From NCBI RefSeq assembly GCF_016656965.1, contig NZ_CP067977.1, forward strand, positions 2,504,501 to 2,568,500: a stretch of DNA of 64,000 nucleotides. The letters run 5' to 3'. The translations under genes were made by a program, and so were the position numbers. The stretch is from Brevundimonas vitisensis. GTDB lineage: Bacteria; Pseudomonadota; Alphaproteobacteria; Caulobacterales; Caulobacteraceae. Under the pieces are notes generated by a model. That model saw only the letters and a program-made list of their open reading frames with translations. It did no database searches and was not told the origin of the DNA. Within the stretch, counting starts at the first letter, position 1; every line of letters begins with the position of its first letter. Of the stretch, positions 30,528 through 38,758 are shown piece after piece.

Positions 30528-33347
30528 ATGTCCAAGACCTCCCTTCGTCTCGCACTTCTGGGCGGCAGCGCGGCAGTCGCCCTGCTGGCGTCCCCGCTGG
30601 CCGCCTCGGCCCAGACCGTGACCGCCATGCCGGTCGACGGTGTCGCCGGCGCGACCCAGGAGCGCCAGAGCTTGCCGCCGCTGCCCGAGGTGGACATTCC
30701 CTATACCCGCTTCGTGCTGGACAACGGCCTGACGGTGATCGTGCACGAGGACCACAAGGCCCCGATCGTGGCGGTGAACGTCTGGTACCACGTCGGATCC
30801 AAGAACGAGCCGACCGGCCGGTCGGGCTTTGCCCACCTGTTCGAACACCTGATGTTCAACGGGTCGGAGAACTTCAACACCGACTTCTTCAAGGGTGTGG
30901 AGGTCCTGGGGGCCACCGACCTGAACGGCACCACCAACAACGACCGCACCAACTATTTCCAGAACGTGCCGACCTCGGCCCTGGACAGCATCCTGTGGCT
31001 GGAAAGCGACCGCATGGGTCATTTCGTCGGCGCCATCAGCCAGGAGCGGCTGGATGAGCAGCGCGGCGTCGTCCAGAACGAGAAGCGCCAGGGCGAGACG
31101 GCCCCCTATGGCCGGGTCTGGAACGCCATCACCTATGCCACCTATCCGGCCGACCACCCCTATGGCCACACCGTCATCGGCGAGATGGCGGACCTGGACG
31201 CCGCCAGTGTCGAGGACGTGCAGGACTGGTTCCGCACATATTATGGCCCGGCCAATGCCGTGCTGGTGCTGGCGGGTGACATCACCCCGGAACAGGCGCG
31301 CGAAAAGGCCGAGCTTTACTTCGGCGACATCCCTTCGGGCCCTCCGGTCACCCAGCCGCAGCGCATGATCTCGCCGATGGTCGGCGAGCAGCGCGAGATC
31401 ATGTACGACCGCGTGGGCGAGCCGCGCCTATACAAGGTCTGGAACGTGCCGCCCGGCGGCGAGGCCGACACCGACTATCTGAACCTGCTGGGCACCGTGA
31501 TGTCGTCGGGCCGCAATTCGCGCCTGTACAAGCGGCTGGTGTTCGACGACCAGGTTGCGACCAGCGTCTTTGCCGGCGTGTCCGAAGGGGCCATCGGCAG
31601 CCAGTTCCTGGTCATCGTGACGGCCAAGCCCGGCCAGGACCTGGCGGCCATCGAAGCCATCGTGGACGAGGAAATGACCCGTCTGCTGCGTGACGGCCCG
31701 ACCGCAGTCGAGCTGGAGCGGGCGCGCAGCTCGGTCGGCGGCGAATATGTGCGCGGCCTGGAGCGGATCGGCGGCTTCGGCGGCAAGTCCGACCGTCTGG
31801 CCGAAAGCCAGGTCTTCCACGGCGATCCCGGCCACTGGCGCACGACCTATCAGCGCGTGCTGACCGCGACGCCCGCCAATCTGACGGCGGCGGGCCGGAC
31901 CTGGCTGAGCGATGGCAGCTATGCCCTGGAAGTGCGGCCCTTCCCCGAATACACGGTCGCCGCGACGGGTGCGGACCGGTCGGCCATGCCGGCACCGGGA
32001 GCTGCGCCCCTGGCCGCCTTCCCGGAATTCGAACGCTTCACCCTGTCGAACGGGCTGAAGGTGGTGTTCGCACCGCGCAGCGGCGTGCCGACCGTGGCCA
32101 TGAACCTGGTGGTCGACGCCGGGTCTTCGGTCGATCCGGAGGGCAAGTTCGGCATCGCCGCCCTGGCCCCTGCGGTCATGACCAATGGCACCGACGACCT
32201 GGACGCCCTGGCCATCAGCGACCGCCTGCAGATCCTGGGCGCGACGCTGTCGGCCGGGTCGGCGGTGGACTTTACCAACGTCTCGATGACGGCGATCGAG
32301 TCGCGGCTGGAGCCTTCGCTGGCTCTGTATGCCGACGTCATCATGAACCCTGCCTTCCGGGCCTCCGACTTCCAGCGGTCCCAGTCCCAGCAGCTGTCGG
32401 GCATCCAGCAGTCGAACCGCAACCCGGGGGCGATCGCCAACCGGGTTCTGGCGGCTTCGGTCTATGGTCCGCAGAGCCCCTATGGCCGTCCGTCCTCGGG
32501 CAATGAAGCTTCGGTCCGTACGCTGACGCCGGCCGATGCCGAGGCCTTCCACGACACCTGGTTCCGCCCGGACAACGCCACCCTGATCGTGGTGGGTGAC
32601 ATCACCCAGGCTGAGCTGCAGCCGATGCTGGAGCGGGCCTTTGCCGACTGGGATGCGCCGGCAACGCCGTTGCAGGCCCGCACGCCTGTCGCACCGGCCG
32701 CTGCCCCGGCCACGCCGCGGGTCCTGATCGTGGATCGGGCCGGGCCGCAGTCGACGATCACGGCAGGGCGTCTCGCTCCGGCGCTGAACCCGGCCGAGGA
32801 GGCGGTGTTCGACACGATGAACACGGCCCTGGGCGGAAGCTTCATCAGCCGGATCAACATGAACCTGCGTGAGGACAAGGGCTGGTCCTATGGCGCGGGC
32901 TCGGGCATCCGCAATGCGCGCGGCGAGCGAATCTTCCTGGTCTCGACCGGGGTGCAGAGCGACAAGACCGCCGAGAGCCTGGCCGAGATCGATCGCGAGC
33001 TGACCGAGGTCACCACCACCCGTCCGCTGACCGAGGCCGAACTGGCCGAGGCGCGTTCGGGCCTGGTCCTGGGCCGTGCCGGCGGCTGGGAGACCAATGC
33101 TGCGGTCGTCAGCGACCTGACGCAGATGGTCGTCTATGGCCTGCCTGAGGACTATTTCGACGCCTATGCCGCCGGGGTGAACGGCACGACGGTTGAAAGC
33201 GCCGCGGCAGCGGCCCGGACCATCGTGGCCGACGGCCCGACCACCTGGGTCATCGTCGGCGACCGTGCGACCATCGAGCCTCGCATCCGCGCCCTGAACC
33301 TGGGCGAGGTCATCGTGGTCGATGCCCAGGGCAACCCGGTTCAGTAA
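30528..33347 (+). CDS. M16-family zinc metallopeptidase (two-domain, pitrilysin/PqqL-like), exported
   Basis: A 939-residue protein with a signal peptide (residues 1-29, cut after ASAQ). The N-terminal peptidase half carries the inverted zinc motif HLFEH (His103, Glu106, His107) in SGFAHLFEHLMFNG, and the third ligand Glu lies in the downstream VVQNEKRQ region. The C-terminal half (from about residue 510, FTLSNGLKVVFAPRSG) is a degenerate repeat without HxxEH, as in other M16 clamshell enzymes. The family degrades peptides up to small proteins. With an export signal this one is likely periplasmic, possibly recycling peptides taken up by TonB systems. I chose ATG 30528 because it begins the signal peptide; the frame is open from 30147. 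An intrinsic terminator follows at 33371. Confidence 0.93.
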   Translation: MSKTSLRLALLGGSAAVALLASPLAASAQTVTAMPVDGVAGATQERQSLPPLPEVDIPYTRFVLDNGLTVIVHEDHKAPIVAVNVWYHVGSKNEPTGRSGFAHLFEHLMFNGSENFNTDFFKGVEVLGATDLNGTTNNDRTNYFQNVPTSALDSILWLESDRMGHFVGAISQERLDEQRGVVQNEKRQGETAPYGRVWNAITYATYPADHPYGHTVIGEMADLDAASVEDVQDWFRTYYGPANAVLVLAGDITPEQAREKAELYFGDIPSGPPVTQPQRMISPMVGEQREIMYDRVGEPRLYKVWNVPPGGEADTDYLNLLGTVMSSGRNSRLYKRLVFDDQVATSVFAGVSEGAIGSQFLVIVTAKPGQDLAAIEAIVDEEMTRLLRDGPTAVELERARSSVGGEYVRGLERIGGFGGKSDRLAESQVFHGDPGHWRTTYQRVLTATPANLTAAGRTWLSDGSYALEVRPFPEYTVAATGADRSAMPAPGAAPLAAFPEFERFTLSNGLKVVFAPRSGVPTVAMNLVVDAGSSVDPEGKFGIAALAPAVMTNGTDDLDALAISDRLQILGATLSAGSAVDFTNVSMTAIESRLEPSLALYADVIMNPAFRASDFQRSQSQQLSGIQQSNRNPGAIANRVLAASVYGPQSPYGRPSSGNEASVRTLTPADAEAFHDTWFRPDNATLIVVGDITQAELQPMLERAFADWDAPATPLQARTPVAPAAAPATPRVLIVDRAGPQSTITAGRLAPALNPAEEAVFDTMNTALGGSFISRINMNLREDKGWSYGAGSGIRNARGERIFLVSTGVQSDKTAESLAEIDRELTEVTTTRPLTEAELAEARSGLVLGRAGGWETNAAVVSDLTQMVVYGLPEDYFDAYAAGVNGTTVESAAAAARTIVADGPTTWVIVGDRATIEPRIRALNLGEVIVVDAQGNPVQ

Positions 33348-33370
33348 GCCTTAACAGGCGCTAGAAAGAT

Positions 33371-33404
33371 GGGGCGCGATCGGCAACGGTCCCGCCCCTT
33401 TTCG
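33371..33404 (+). terminator. Intrinsic terminator of the M16 peptidase gene
   Basis: GGGGCG / CGCCCC outer stem with an inner GATCG / CGGTC pairing, followed by TTTTCG. It starts 24 bases after the stop codon. Confidence 0.8.
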
Positions 33405-33452
33405 TTGGGCGGGCGGGCGGGCAGCGGCCACCGCGGCGTTCAGAAAGCGAAA

Positions 33453-33480
33453 CGGCCGGTCCCCATCAGGGGACCGGCCG
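33453..33480 (-). terminator. Intrinsic terminator of the TonB-receptor gene
   Basis: A perfect 12-bp stem CGGCCGGTCCCC / GGGGACCGGCCG with a 4-base loop, followed on the minus strand by TTTCGCTTTC. It lies 26 bases beyond the receptor stop codon. Confidence 0.88.
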
Positions 33481-33506
33481 CGTCGGTGTCGTCAGAGGTC
33501 TTGGGA

Positions 33507-36179
33507 TCAGAAGCGGGCGGTCAGGCTGATCGACCCGCTGCGGCCCAGGTCATAGCCGTTGGCGATGACGCGAGTGCCCAGTTCCTGATACTCGATGTAC
33601 TCTTCATCCAGCAGGTTGCGCAGCTCGACCGAAAGGCCCAGGTCGCGACCCATCCACTCGAAGTCCTTGCGATAGACGAAGTCCAGGATGACGCCCGGAT
33701 CCTGGATCAGGTCGGGTTCACCCGGACGGCCGCGCGCGGAGCTGCGCTCCGAGACATAGGTCACAAGGATGGTCGCCTGCGACCGGGCCATGTCGTCTTC
33801 CCAGCCCAGCTGCAGGTTGGCCAGGTGCTCGGACTGACCCTGCAGCTTGGAGCCGTCGATAATGAAGTCGCCAGCCGGCCGGGTGGCTCCACCGGCGGAC
33901 ACGGGACGAACGGTGTCGCCCGCCTCGACCGTCACCTCGGAGTCGGCGTAGGTGTAGTTGGCCTGGACCAGCCAGCGCTTGTTGGCGACGAAGTCGATCG
34001 AATGGTCGGGCCATTCGAAATACTTCTTGGCGTCGACCTCGAAGCCATACAGCGTCGCCTGCGGCGCGTTCAGATAGGTCTGCTGAAGCACGCTGCCGGT
34101 GTCGTTGATCGCCGACTCGATCGGGTTCTCGATGTCCTTGTAGAAGACGCCGCCCGTGACGTACTGGCCGCGCGCGAAATACCACTCCACCCGGGCATCC
34201 AGGTTCAGCAGTTCGGTATCGACCAGATAGGGGTTGCCCGAGAACAGGCGGTCGTTGTCAGGGTCCAGATACTGTTGCGGGGCCAGTTCGCGGAACTGCG
34301 GGCGACCGATGGTCTGGGAGGCCCCGAGGCGCAGTTGCAGGTCTTCGGCGAAGTTCCAGGTGAGCGTCGCCGACGGCAGCCAATACTGCTCTTCCAGCTG
34401 CGTGGGCTGGAAGGTGACCGCATTGCCGAACACGTCGATCGGGGTGACGAACTGTTCGCCGTCCTCATAGCGCACGCCAGCCGACAGGCTAACCAGCGGA
34501 ATGATTTCGGCCTCGGCCTGGATATAGCCGGCCAGGACTTCCAGGCCCGCGTCATAGGCCGCAGCACCGCCACCGGGTGTGATTTCCTGCAGTTCAAGCA
34601 GGTTCGGTCCCAGGTTGAAGTCCGAGAACAGATAATCGACGCGGCTGTCCTGAACATCGGCGGGAATGCCGTTGGGCGCATAGAAGCGGAACACGCGCTG
34701 TTCCGAGGATCGGGTGTTGTCGAACCAGGCAACGCCGCCGCTGATCGTCAGGTCCCGCGCGTCCGACAGCGGGATGATGTAGCGCAGGTCCGCGCCGCCG
34801 CTGACGATCTCGTCTTCCAGTTCCGAGAAGGTCGTGGAGTTGCGGTACTGTTCGCCGTCATGGCGATAGACGCCATCAGCGCCCAGGCCGTAGCGGATGA
34901 CCTTTTCATACGGCGAGTCGCGCGTGGTCAGGGCATAGGCACCGCGCCAGTCGAACTCGAGCGCGCCGTCCAGGAAGGTGTGCTCGCCGGCCAGCTGACT
35001 GGAGAACAGGTCGCGTTCGAACCATTCGGTATAGTCGTCGCGAACCTCGCCCGTGCCGGGGGCAGCGAAGTCGATGCCTTCGCGCGTGCGCGCTTCCTTG
35101 GTCACGCGGCGCACGAACAGATTGGTCCACTTGATGTCGTGGTCCAGGTTCGACCAGCCGATGCTGCCCAGGAAGTTCAGGCCGATCTCGTTGGAGGTCG
35201 AACGGTAGTCATAGCTGGTCTGGGCGACCAGTTGGTCGACGTCCAGACGGGCTTCCTGCTGGATACCTTGGCGGGTCTGCCACTCATTGTCATAGGCGGC
35301 CACGAACACCACGCCGAGGTCGCCGTTACCGGCGGCCCAAGAGCGCCCGCCGGTGATTTCGATGCCGAAATTCGGCTGGATGTAGTCCTGCTCCTGCAGC
35401 AGATTCAGCGGCGCATTGACGAAGTCGCGGCCGATGGCCTGGATCTCGGCGCTGGTGAAGTCGGCACCGGTCTGGACGCGGTTGCCACTGGCGATAGCGT
35501 CGCGCAGCAGGCCAGGGACATCCCGGGTGCCGTCGTCGAAGCCGGTGAAGTCGGTGCGCGATCCGTAGTAGACCAGGCCGTCGCGGCCCGTCGTCTCGGT
35601 GTTGCCGCCCATCGAAACCTTGAAGGTCAGGAAGGGTTCGGCCGGGGCCGAGATGGTGGTCAGGTCGATGACGCCGCCGCCGAACTCGCCCGGATAGTTG
35701 GCGGAATAGGTCTTCTGGACCGTCACGCCTTCCAGAATGGACGAGGGGAACAGGTCGAGGGGCACAACCCGTTGCAGCGGCTCGGGGCTGGGCAGGGGCG
35801 AACCGTTCAGCAGGGCGGAGGAGTAGCGCTCACCCAGGCCGCGGACATACACAAACCGGCCTTCGACGATCGACAGGCCGGTAACGCGGGTCAGGGCGGC
35901 AGCGGCATTGTCGTCGCCGGTCCGCTCGAGGTCCTCGGCGGTCACGAAGGCGGCGACCTCGGAGGTCTCGCGCAGGGGCTCGGGAATATAGCGGCCCAGG
36001 ACGACGATCTCGTCGACGTCGGAGGCTTCTTCAGGATCGGGATCCTGAGCCTCGGGGTCCTGGGAAATCACGGCCGGGGTCTGGGCCGTGGGCGGGGTCT
36101 GGGCATATGCCAGGCCAGGCGCGATCAACGCGGTGCTGGCGAGCAGAATACCGCTCAGAGTCAGAGAAAGCGTCTTCAT
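33507..36179 (-). CDS. TonB-dependent outer-membrane receptor (lipoprotein-linked type)
   Basis: An 890-residue receptor. A signal peptide (residues 1-27, ending LAYAQ) and a Pro/Glu/Asp-rich linker lead to a TonB-box-like DEIVVLGRY, a plug domain (about 70-200: VAAFVTAEDLERTGDDNAAAAL, GLGERYSSALLNGSPLPSPEP, DLFPSSILEGVTVQKTYSANYPGEFGGG) and a 22-strand barrel ending in Phe (SISLTARF), the normal outer-membrane assembly signal. A neighbouring lipoprotein gene on the same strand 87 bases upstream is the likely operon partner. I recall this pairing from Caulobacterales and sphingomonads, where phosphate-starvation induction has been reported for related lipoproteins. The substrate is unknown. 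ATG 36179 starts the signal peptide. Confidence 0.93.
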   Translation of the reverse strand: MKTLSLTLSGILLASTALIAPGLAYAQTPPTAQTPAVISQDPEAQDPDPEEASDVDEIVVLGRYIPEPLRETSEVAAFVTAEDLERTGDDNAAAALTRVTGLSIVEGRFVYVRGLGERYSSALLNGSPLPSPEPLQRVVPLDLFPSSILEGVTVQKTYSANYPGEFGGGVIDLTTISAPAEPFLTFKVSMGGNTETTGRDGLVYYGSRTDFTGFDDGTRDVPGLLRDAIASGNRVQTGADFTSAEIQAIGRDFVNAPLNLLQEQDYIQPNFGIEITGGRSWAAGNGDLGVVFVAAYDNEWQTRQGIQQEARLDVDQLVAQTSYDYRSTSNEIGLNFLGSIGWSNLDHDIKWTNLFVRRVTKEARTREGIDFAAPGTGEVRDDYTEWFERDLFSSQLAGEHTFLDGALEFDWRGAYALTTRDSPYEKVIRYGLGADGVYRHDGEQYRNSTTFSELEDEIVSGGADLRYIIPLSDARDLTISGGVAWFDNTRSSEQRVFRFYAPNGIPADVQDSRVDYLFSDFNLGPNLLELQEITPGGGAAAYDAGLEVLAGYIQAEAEIIPLVSLSAGVRYEDGEQFVTPIDVFGNAVTFQPTQLEEQYWLPSATLTWNFAEDLQLRLGASQTIGRPQFRELAPQQYLDPDNDRLFSGNPYLVDTELLNLDARVEWYFARGQYVTGGVFYKDIENPIESAINDTGSVLQQTYLNAPQATLYGFEVDAKKYFEWPDHSIDFVANKRWLVQANYTYADSEVTVEAGDTVRPVSAGGATRPAGDFIIDGSKLQGQSEHLANLQLGWEDDMARSQATILVTYVSERSSARGRPGEPDLIQDPGVILDFVYRKDFEWMGRDLGLSVELRNLLDEEYIEYQELGTRVIANGYDLGRSGSISLTARF

Positions 36180-36265
36180 GGTCAGCGCCTTGGTCCTAAT
36201 GGGGTCAACGGAACGACGAGACGGGGCGACGACGGACATCCGCCGCCGCCCCGCCGGGCGCGTCA

Positions 36266-37717
36266 TCAGCAGGTGGAGCCGGCGGCAATGCCGCAGGACC
36301 AGCCGGCGTACCAGGTGTCGGCGGCGTCACGGACGGCACCGATGTAGGTCGTGCTGGTGAAGAACGAACCCGGGACGGCCGTCGGGGTGCGGGCGGTCTC
36401 ATTGGCGCCGTTGGTCACGCCGTTGAGGGTGGAGGTGCCCGAACCGTTGTTGGCCCCGGTAGCGAAGATGCCCGAGGTCGCGGCGTCCTGATTGCCGTCG
36501 GCACGGAAGGTCGTGGCGCAGGTCAGGAAGACCGAGTTGAAGGTCGGTCCATTGGTGACGGTGGCGGCGTCGTCGATGTCGAAGCAGGTGGGCGAGCCGG
36601 TCACGACCGAGTTGTACAGCTGCATGGCGTGGCCGGTGTTCAGCAGGACGCCGTCGCCGGGGGCGACACCGGTGCCGGCCGAGCTGCGGCCGATGGCGGT
36701 GACGTTCGAGATGACCGGGCGGGTGAACAAAGCCTGGTTGCCGGCCGACGAGGATTCGAACATCCGGTCGCCGCCGTTGGCACGCTGGCGGATGATCATG
36801 AACTGGACGTTGCCGCGATAGCCGGTGTCGGTGTCGAAGCTGTCGTCGTCGTTGCCGGTCAGGATGACGTAGCGCATGTTGACCGTGCCGCCGAAGGGCT
36901 CGATGCCGTCGTCGGACGAGTTGTGAACCTGCAGATACTCGACGGTGGTGCCGTTGCCGACGCCGGCCATGGTGATGCCGTTCAGCTCGTTACCCGGCAG
37001 GATCTGGAAGCCGGAGTGCTGCAGGCGCACGTAACGCAGGCGGCCCGAGTTGTCGGCAACCGTGTTGCCGCCGTAGAAGGCCGAGGTGCCTTCGACCTGG
37101 GCTTCACAGGCGATGTTCGGCGGGGTCACGCCGGCCGGGCAGGCGGCGATCGGCGCGCGGCCCAGGATGACCAGACCACCCCACTGACCGATCGAATCGA
37201 CGTTGGTGGTGCCTTCGACGCTCTGACGGCTGGTGAAGACGACCGGGCTGGTCGCGGTGCCTTCGGCGAAGATCTGCGAGCCGCGGTTGACCACGATATA
37301 GTCCAGGCCGCCCGAACCGAAGATGCGCACGCCCGGCTCGATCGTCAGGATGCCCTGCTGGGCACCGGCCAGCGGCACGGCGGGATTGGCGCCGCGGTCC
37401 TGACCGACGTCCGTCCGCCCCGAGACCGAATAGATCACGCCGGTGGTGTTGGCGACGACCAGGTTGCCGGTGATCAGGGCGGGCAGCTGACAGTTGCGCA
37501 GGACAGTGCCGCCGGCGGCGGTGATGGTGCCGACGTTCGAGAAGCCGGTGGGGCAGGCTGCCGGGGTGGTCCCACCACCCGTTCCGCCGCCGCCGCCCGT
37601 GCCGCCGCCGGTGCCGCCACCGAAATTGCCCTCGCCGGGCGAAGCGACCTCGGACGAGCCGCAGGCGGCCAGAGCCAGCGCGGCCGCGCCGGCGAGCAGG
37701 ATCTTGGAATAGCGCAT
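36266..37717 (-). CDS. Secreted lipoprotein with Gly-rich linker and beta-helix-like body (ElpS-like candidate)
   Basis: A 483-residue lipoprotein: signal peptide and lipobox LAAC (Cys19), then a Gly/Thr linker (about residues 30-50, several GGGTGGG units) and a body rich in Gly, Asn and short beta-strands (IEPGVRIFGSGGLDYIVVNRGSQIFAEG, GRLRYVRLQHSG, TTVEYLQVHNSSDDGIEPFGG), suggesting a right-handed parallel beta-helix. About ten further Cys residues occur in pairs. It heads a likely operon with the TonB receptor and lies next to a gspC gene. In Caulobacter the type II secretion system exports the lipoprotein ElpS, so this may be a type II substrate displayed on the cell surface. GAGGG lies 6 bases before the ATG. 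The link to ElpS is inferred from architecture and context. Confidence 0.78.
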   Translation of the reverse strand: MRYSKILLAGAAALALAACGSSEVASPGEGNFGGGTGGGTGGGGGTGGGTTPAACPTGFSNVGTITAAGGTVLRNCQLPALITGNLVVANTTGVIYSVSGRTDVGQDRGANPAVPLAGAQQGILTIEPGVRIFGSGGLDYIVVNRGSQIFAEGTATSPVVFTSRQSVEGTTNVDSIGQWGGLVILGRAPIAACPAGVTPPNIACEAQVEGTSAFYGGNTVADNSGRLRYVRLQHSGFQILPGNELNGITMAGVGNGTTVEYLQVHNSSDDGIEPFGGTVNMRYVILTGNDDDSFDTDTGYRGNVQFMIIRQRANGGDRMFESSSAGNQALFTRPVISNVTAIGRSSAGTGVAPGDGVLLNTGHAMQLYNSVVTGSPTCFDIDDAATVTNGPTFNSVFLTCATTFRADGNQDAATSGIFATGANNGSGTSTLNGVTNGANETARTPTAVPGSFFTSTTYIGAVRDAADTWYAGWSCGIAAGSTC

Positions 37718-37810
37718 CGGAAACCCTCGAAATGTATGTTCGGGCTACCGCGCACCGGTCTGACGCACCCCAGCAACCCCGGGGGGCTGATTAGCGGCGC
37801 AATGCGATAG

Positions 37811-37832
37811 TAAAATGAAGCAAATTTTACTT
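37811..37832. promoter_or_regulatory. AT-rich inverted repeat upstream of the lipoprotein/TonB-receptor operon
   Basis: AGTAAAAT and ATTTTACT are separated by seven bases, about 95-115 bases upstream of the lipoprotein start. On the minus strand the site contains GTAAAATTTGCTTCA, nearly identical to a sequence in the GH97/LacI intergenic region (see 45922-45939). Candidate operator. Confidence 0.45.
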
Positions 37833-37907
37833 AGTGTGTCGTTTGTTCCGGGCGCGGACGACTGTTCACCCAGACATCAATAAAGATAAGCGAACCTTGG
37901 GTGACAA

Positions 37908-38714
37908 TCAGTCCGAAGACGGAGCGAGTGTCACATTAAAGGTCTGGCCGCCCCTGCGGTACTGGATCGCCACCGGATCGCCTGAGGCCAGGACTTGGGA
38001 CAGTTCCCCGACCCGTTCGTCGGTCTGGAACGCATCGCCGTTCACCGACAGTATGACATCGCCCTCACGCAGTCCGGCGGCGGCCAGCGCCCCGCCCTGT
38101 GCGCCGCGACGCCAGACGTAGCCCTCGACACGTCCGTCCCTGACCTGTGGCCGCAGCGCCGCACCATAGACGTCCTGGGTCGGCGGACTGATGCCCATGG
38201 ACGCAGCGGCAGTGGCGGCATCGGGGGCCAGGGATACGGATTCGGGCGGGGGGGCTTCCGGCGTTGGCGGCGGCTCGTCGCTGAACGTCAGGCGATGGTC
38301 GCGGCCGCCCTGACGCAGCAGCACATGGTCGGCGGCAACCGCCACCAGGGTGACGTCCGGCCCGACACCGTCACCCAGGCCATAGGATGCCTGGCGACCG
38401 TCAGGTCCGAGCAGGATCGCGCTGGGCGCCGGGCCTGTGCGGACGCCGAACAGCCGATAGCCTGCCTGAGCCAGATCGAACCCGGCCACGGCAGGCGCCC
38501 TGCGAAAGAAGGCGTCGAATCGGCTGAAGACCGCGCGGTCCGGCACGACCGCGACGCGCGCGGCCTGTCCCTGACCCTCAGCGGGGCGCAAGGCAAGCGA
38601 CAAACCCCAGGCCAGCTGGATCGCCAGCAGGACCAGCAGCGACAGCTCCACCGCACTGCGGGCTCGGGGGCTGGACAGGGGGGCCGCCCCAAGACGGGTC
38701 AGCAACGGCTTCAT
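37908..38714 (-). CDS. gspC: Type II secretion GspC-like protein with PDZ domain
   Basis: A 268-residue bitopic protein: a short cytoplasmic N-terminus, one membrane helix (about residues 22-42), a homology-region domain (about 60-150, including FDLAQAGYRLFGVRTG and SAILLGPDGRQASYGLGDGV), a Pro-rich linker and a C-terminal PDZ domain (about 190-265, AAGLREGDVILSVNGDAFQT). This is the GspC architecture that couples the type II outer-membrane secretin to the inner-membrane platform and helps select substrates. No other gsp gene is in the window, so it is isolated here, sitting between a secreted-lipoprotein/TonB operon and the glucoamylase gene. It may serve a main system encoded elsewhere or be dedicated to the adjacent lipoprotein. 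Confidence 0.85.
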   Translation of the reverse strand: MKPLLTRLGAAPLSSPRARSAVELSLLVLLAIQLAWGLSLALRPAEGQGQAARVAVVPDRAVFSRFDAFFRRAPAVAGFDLAQAGYRLFGVRTGPAPSAILLGPDGRQASYGLGDGVGPDVTLVAVAADHVLLRQGGRDHRLTFSDEPPPTPEAPPPESVSLAPDAATAAASMGISPPTQDVYGAALRPQVRDGRVEGYVWRRGAQGGALAAAGLREGDVILSVNGDAFQTDERVGELSQVLASGDPVAIQYRRGGQTFNVTLAPSSD

Positions 38715-38758
38715 GACAGCGCCTTAGCGCCCGTTTGTGACGGTCCCTGTACGGTGGC

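Noticed and set aside
33369..36347. A 992-codon open frame antisense to the TonB receptor gene, and similar long antisense frames at 1398-3641, 11520-13817, 15863-17866 and 22486-25188
   Set aside because: They are mirror frames of well-supported genes in GC-rich DNA. Their translations are rich in Gly, Gln, His and Arg, lack domains and ribosome sites, and mirror the codon bias of the opposite strand.
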